Shown here in pieces: positions 60,547 to 64,000 of a DNA stretch of 64,000 nt; within the stretch, counting starts at the first letter, position 1; every line of letters starts with the position of its first letter. The position numbers and the translations under genes were made by a program. Source of the stretch: Caecitellus pseudoparvulus (taxonomy: Eukaryota > Bigyra: Bicosoecida); assembly GCA_965644315.1 (NCBI GenBank), contig CBFFRQ010000077.1:1-64000 (forward strand), given 5' to 3'. Under the pieces are notes generated by a model that did not search any database, was not told the DNA's origin, and was given only the letters and a program-made list of their open reading frames with translations.

Positions 60547-61180
60547 TTAGCCCGAAGTGGTCCGAGAATCGCCTCAGGCAGCCCTCCATGGCCTCGTTCC
60601 TTGCACGGGCGTGTTGGCTCCCAACGGCACTGCACTTGACACCCGCCGCGCTGAAGCGCAGGAAGCGAGCAGACACTGAGGAATGGAGAGAGGCAAGAAT
60701 CGGATTCATATGAAGGATGGGTTTTGGATGTCTGTGGATTTTTTCGGAGCGTTGCTGCTGCTCTGGTCTCCTGGTTCCCCTGTCTGGTTCAGCAGGAGAT
60801 GAAGCCAAATCTCGTCCGCAGCTTCGCGGCACAATGCACGATGCATTCAGTGCGCTATAAAAGTATGTTGAGACATGGTCGACGAAGAAGCGCTGAAGGT
60901 CCTCGTTGGCGACAGTGAACAATATCCAACTCTGACCAGCACGCAAGAACCAAAAAGGGACTCGGCAACCTTCACGGTGAAAGACAAGGGTCCAAAGTTG
61001 CCCCCTTGACAACAAAGTAATTAACCAAGTGTAGCAAAACAACTTACACCAAAAGCCCGCTCATGTCTATCTTCGATTGGCAGTTTCTTGTCCTCTATAC
61101 AGCTGCCGCCAGTGCTTCTTTCGTCCTGGTGTGGCTCGGTAATCCGCAGCAGGAAGCGATTTCCGCACCGCTTGCCAGGC
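60547..61180. promoter_or_regulatory. Divergent intergenic region with a TATA-like element
   Basis: 634 bases, relatively AT-rich, between divergent starts. TATAAAAG stands at 60856-60863 on the plus strand, about 320 bases before the dolichyl-diphosphatase ATG. It could be a core promoter element if the leader is long or spliced, but the distance makes this weak. Confidence 0.3.
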
Positions 61181-61915
61181 ATGTTGAAGCCGTTCAAGTT
61201 CACGCACGTGCTGTACGAGGACGGTGACGCTCTCGGGTTCATCTTTGCAATTGTGTCCCTGCTGCCTGTGTGCGTGCTCGCGCCTGCTCGCCGGGTGTTG
61301 GCAGCAACCACAGACCTTTTCCCGACTCACAGCATTGTGCTCGTTGGTCTGTTCACGCTGTTCGTGTCACGACGGGACTTCCGGACGCTGGCCCTCACAG
61401 TGGGCCTGCTTGTGAATGAGATCTTAAACAATGTTCTCAAGCGCCTCATTGCCCAGCCCCGCCCTGACCTGCTCGTGAACCAGGTGCACGTAGCGGACGG
61501 CGTGGCTGTGAGCGGCATCGCACCCGGCCACGGCATGCCCTCTGCTCACGCCCAGTTCATGGCTTTCCTGGCCTCTGCTGTGACGGGTTGGATTTGGCAC
61601 CGCTGGTTCGTGTGCAGCCGCCTGCGGTGGGCAGGCACTGCGGCAGTGCACCTGGCGCTGGCCGCAACGATCCTGTCACGGGTGTACTTGGGGTACCACA
61701 CGCCTGCCCAAGTGGCTGTTGGCTCTGTGCTGGGGTATGCGATGGGCTGCTTGCATGTGCTGCTGTGTGAGTTGGTGTTGGTGCCGTCTGTATTTCCGCG
61801 CCTGGCCCGAACTGCTCTGGCCAGAACGCTGCAGTTGCGCGACACGTCCAGGGTGCAGAACGTGTTGCGCGTGGAGTATTACGCGGCGACATCCTCCAGC
61901 GCCGGCGGGCGGTGA
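61181..61915 (+). CDS. DOLPP1: Dolichyl-diphosphate phosphatase (PAP2 superfamily)
   Basis: Two exons, 61181-61269 and 61333-61915, give 223 residues (human 238). The intron is 63 bases, a multiple of three and stop-free; removing it restores SLLPVIVLVGLFTLF, matching the family helix. The enzyme sits in the ER membrane and removes a phosphate from dolichyl diphosphate on the luminal side, recycling the carrier for N-glycosylation. FTHVLYEDGD opens the protein as in the family. The three PAP2 signatures are KRLIAQPRP, GMPSAHAQF and SRVYLGYHTPAQV, with catalytic His in each of the last two. Near the C-terminus RDTSRVQNVLRVEY matches RDTS-xPNVL-xEY of DOLPP1/Cwh8. Its stop lies 7 bases from the stop of the convergent Vms1-like gene. 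Confidence 0.95.
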   Translation: MLKPFKFTHVLYEDGDALGFIFAIVSLLPVCVLAPARRVLAATTDLFPTHSIVLVGLFTLFVSRRDFRTLALTVGLLVNEILNNVLKRLIAQPRPDLLVNQVHVADGVAVSGIAPGHGMPSAHAQFMAFLASAVTGWIWHRWFVCSRLRWAGTAAVHLALAATILSRVYLGYHTPAQVAVGSVLGYAMGCLHVLLCELVLVPSVFPRLARTALARTLQLRDTSRVQNVLRVEYYAATSSSAGGR

Positions 61916-61922
61916 GCGCCCC

Positions 61923-63998
61923 TCACACCAGCAAGGCACTCCACGTTTCAATGCCAGCCCCCACCGCGGCCACTGCTGCCGCCTCCTCCCACCCGAGAGC
62001 CATGAACACACCCGGAACATCCAGCGCAGCGCCATGGGCGCCGGAGCACAGCATGCGGGCCGTGGCCAGGGCGGTGTCAGTGTCACTCTCGCTCCGCTCA
62101 GCTGCAGCCAGCACTACTTCGGCCAGAACGCCACTCTCAGCCGGCGCCACCGCGGGCAGCGCTGCCACGAGCGCGGCTGCGATCGCAGTTGCTGTGCTGC
62201 GTTGCGCAGCTCGGGCCGCCGCGTCTGCTGCTGCCTTGTGCGCTGCCTGCGTGGCTGCTGCGTTGGCCGCCACGGCAGCTTCCAGCGCAGCCATGTCGTC
62301 ATCCTCCTCCTCTGGCGCGGTGACCGGCGCCGCCACACGCTTCTTCTTGGAGCGCTTCTTGCCCCTGCCCTTGCCCTTGGGCTTGGCCTGCTGTGCGCTT
62401 CCTTGGGCAGCTGACACTGAGCGCGAGGGTGGTGCTGTGTCAGCCCGTGCATCTGTGACTCCTGGAGGCACAGTGGGTGACTCGCACCCTGCGCCCGCCT
62501 CCACTGTCCCCACAAACTCTGAGGCGCCACATGCACCTTGGTCAGCTGCAAGCAGGGTGGGTGTGTCTTCGGCTGGGGCTGCGTCGGATGTGCTGCGTTT
62601 CGAGGCAGGCGTTGACTCGCTGGTCTGTCGCGGCCGCCTGCTCACCCAAGCTCGGCGCAACTGGCGGTATGCACTTAGCAGCTCGGCGTGGCTGGGCTTC
62701 TTGGTGACGAAGGGTATGCGGCGAATGCGCGGGTCTGTGCGGGGGAGAGGCAGGCTCCCATCCCCCGTGGCAACGGCCGTGGCACCGCTTGCACCCTGCT
62801 CGGCTGGTGCGACGTGCTCGGCTGGCAGGGGCGGCGGCGCCACTGCTGCTGGCGGGCGCCACACCTGTCCCCCGGGCAGTGCGTCGAACGCCGCCGCGGC
62901 AGCGACAGCAGCTGGCGCCAGGGGGGTGTACGTGTGCACGTGGGTGAGGCGGCCTGCGGCACTGTCTGGCATGCCGCCCCCACTGCCGTGCAGAATGCCC
63001 ACAGTGCCCTTGGAGGCCCCGACGAAGATGTGCGAGCAGCGGTCCAGCAGCGGTCGCCAGGAGGCCAGCAGCTCGTGCACCTTGACGGCCAGGTGCACTT
63101 CGTTGGCACGTCGCATTTGCGAGCCGATGCTGCGTGGGCGACCGCCACCTGTGTTGTCGCGGCGACTCTGGGCGCCGCCCTGCTTGGCCCGGTTGGTGTA
63201 GGCCCGCATGGTCTTGTGCAGGACACAGGTGTGGCCACAGGCGTGGTGGGAGGCGTGGGGCGGCCACTCGCCAGTGGGCAGCGTGCGCGCTCGCGCTGCG
63301 ACCAGGTCCTGCGCCACATCGACCAAGTCAACAGGCGTGACGTCAGCTGACTGGTCCAGCGCCGACAGTGTCGCCCACGCTGTCGCCTGCCGCTGTGCAT
63401 CGCTGCCAGAGACGCTGCTGGAGGGTGCACTGCCACTGCCGCCCTCTGCTGCTTCCTCTGCCGCTGCGGTGAGGGCGGCGTCAGCTGCCGCCTTGACAGC
63501 TTTGGGCAGTTGAGGGGGGGCGGCCTGGAAGACTCCCGCTGAGAAGGCGCCTGACCGGAACAGCAGCACTGCCCACAGGGCTCTGGGCCCGCCAGTGAGG
63601 ACGTCCGTGGGCATGGCAATGCAGGGTGGGAGCGAGGGATGTTCGTGCAGAACAGAGGCGAAGTTGCCGAAGTCGGCAGGCAGCAAGCACTTGTGCACGT
63701 GGGTGAGGCGGTCTCCCAGTGCTGCCTCGCCGCTCCCTGGCGCTGTCAACAGCAGGCTGGCCACGGGTGAATGCTGCCACAGTCTGCGTGCCGTGGCCTC
63801 CACTTCCTCTGCCGCAGAGGATTCGTGGGAGGACACACGGCTCAGGAGGGGCGGCGGAGACGGCAGCCCGCCGAGAGCCTGGCCGTGCGGCACCGCTGCA
63901 GAGAGCGTCGCCGCGTGTTCGGGGCTCTTGAAGTGTTCGCGCTGGGCAGCGACGTCAGGGAATGTCAGCCCGCACTTGCGGCATGTGGGCTGCCCCAT
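61923..63998 (-). CDS. Vms1/ANKZF1-like peptidyl-tRNA hydrolase
   Basis: 691 residues from the ATG at 63998, two bases from the window edge, so an upstream exon cannot be excluded. A C2H2-type finger opens the protein (CRKCGLTF ... HFKSPEH). The VLRF1 release-factor-like domain follows: WAVLLFRSGAFSAGVF, then HKTMRAYTNRAKQGGAQSRRDN around residues 265-282, with the glutamine loop KQGGAQ, then GSQMRRANEVHL. A conserved DPRIRRIPFVTKKPSHAELL stretch comes next. The C-terminus has a Lys-rich KGKGRGKKRSKKKR segment and Ala-rich helices, ending in a UBA-like stretch (MALGWEEAAAVAAV). Vms1 cleaves stalled nascent chains from peptidyl-tRNA on 60S subunits during ribosome quality control. The ankyrin repeats of animal ANKZF1 are not evident. 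Confidence 0.9.
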   Translation of the reverse strand: MGQPTCRKCGLTFPDVAAQREHFKSPEHAATLSAAVPHGQALGGLPSPPPLLSRVSSHESSAAEEVEATARRLWQHSPVASLLLTAPGSGEAALGDRLTHVHKCLLPADFGNFASVLHEHPSLPPCIAMPTDVLTGGPRALWAVLLFRSGAFSAGVFQAAPPQLPKAVKAAADAALTAAAEEAAEGGSGSAPSSSVSGSDAQRQATAWATLSALDQSADVTPVDLVDVAQDLVAARARTLPTGEWPPHASHHACGHTCVLHKTMRAYTNRAKQGGAQSRRDNTGGGRPRSIGSQMRRANEVHLAVKVHELLASWRPLLDRCSHIFVGASKGTVGILHGSGGGMPDSAAGRLTHVHTYTPLAPAAVAAAAAFDALPGGQVWRPPAAVAPPPLPAEHVAPAEQGASGATAVATGDGSLPLPRTDPRIRRIPFVTKKPSHAELLSAYRQLRRAWVSRRPRQTSESTPASKRSTSDAAPAEDTPTLLAADQGACGASEFVGTVEAGAGCESPTVPPGVTDARADTAPPSRSVSAAQGSAQQAKPKGKGRGKKRSKKKRVAAPVTAPEEEDDDMAALEAAVAANAAATQAAHKAAADAAARAAQRSTATAIAAALVAALPAVAPAESGVLAEVVLAAAERSESDTDTALATARMLCSGAHGAALDVPGVFMALGWEEAAAVAAVGAGIETWSALLV

Positions 63999-64000
63999 GG

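Noticed and set aside
1-64000. tRNA, rRNA or CRISPR features
   Set aside because: Intergenic regions were read on both strands for B-box-like GGTTCGA cores and regular spaced repeats; none formed a credible structure. A covariance-model scan would be decisive.

Overview
The window is a GC-rich, gene-dense nuclear segment of a unicellular eukaryote. Evidence for this is spliceosomal introns of about 60-105 bases (GTGCG/GTGAG/GTAAG donors, CAG acceptors), mitochondrial-type leaders, ER, peroxisome and spliceosome proteins, a telomerase catalytic subunit, and a hybrid histidine kinase (which excludes animals). Regular 38-residue ankyrin repeats, a Frizzled-type cysteine-rich secreted protein and the high GC suggest a free-living heterotrophic protist, possibly a bicosoecid stramenopile of the Cafeteria type. 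That placement is inference only. About 22 protein genes were found. I saw no rRNA, tRNA, CRISPR array or transposon.

Layout. 1-16 kb: ankyrin protein (-), a DFRP1/ZC3H15-like protein without zinc fingers (-), 3-hydroxyisobutyrate dehydrogenase (+), the PRP22/DHX8 spliceosomal helicase (-), a large WD40 plus Mind-bomb/HERC2-repeat protein (-), and a small ankyrin protein (-). 16-28 kb: SPX-ankyrin-GDPD phosphodiesterase (-), PrsW-like membrane protease (+), GOST-type seven-transmembrane protein (-), telomerase reverse transcriptase (-). 28-46 kb: mitochondrial IF-2 (-), hybrid histidine kinase (+), phosphoglycolate phosphatase (+), methylthioribose-1-phosphate isomerase (+), BUD13 (-), choline-transporter-like protein (-), Frizzled-CRD protein (+), PEX11 (-), four-TM protein (+). 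46-64 kb: a 3133-residue Asteroid/XPG nuclease fused to a DExH helicase (-), its helicase-less paralogue with a degraded nuclease site (-), a second four-TM protein (-), dolichyl-diphosphate phosphatase (+) and a Vms1/ANKZF1 peptidyl-tRNA hydrolase (-).

Most genes are unrelated housekeeping genes, often in divergent or closely convergent pairs. The most unusual locus is the tandem pair at 46.5-59.3 kb. A structure-specific-nuclease fold and a DEVH-box helicase sit in one polypeptide. A neighbouring paralogue has lost most of the nuclease acidic residues. The two genes share a tract of about 750 bases that is about 96% identical while the rest has diverged, which indicates recent gene conversion. 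Exon structures below were inferred by joining reading frames against known family alignments; none has been confirmed by transcript data.
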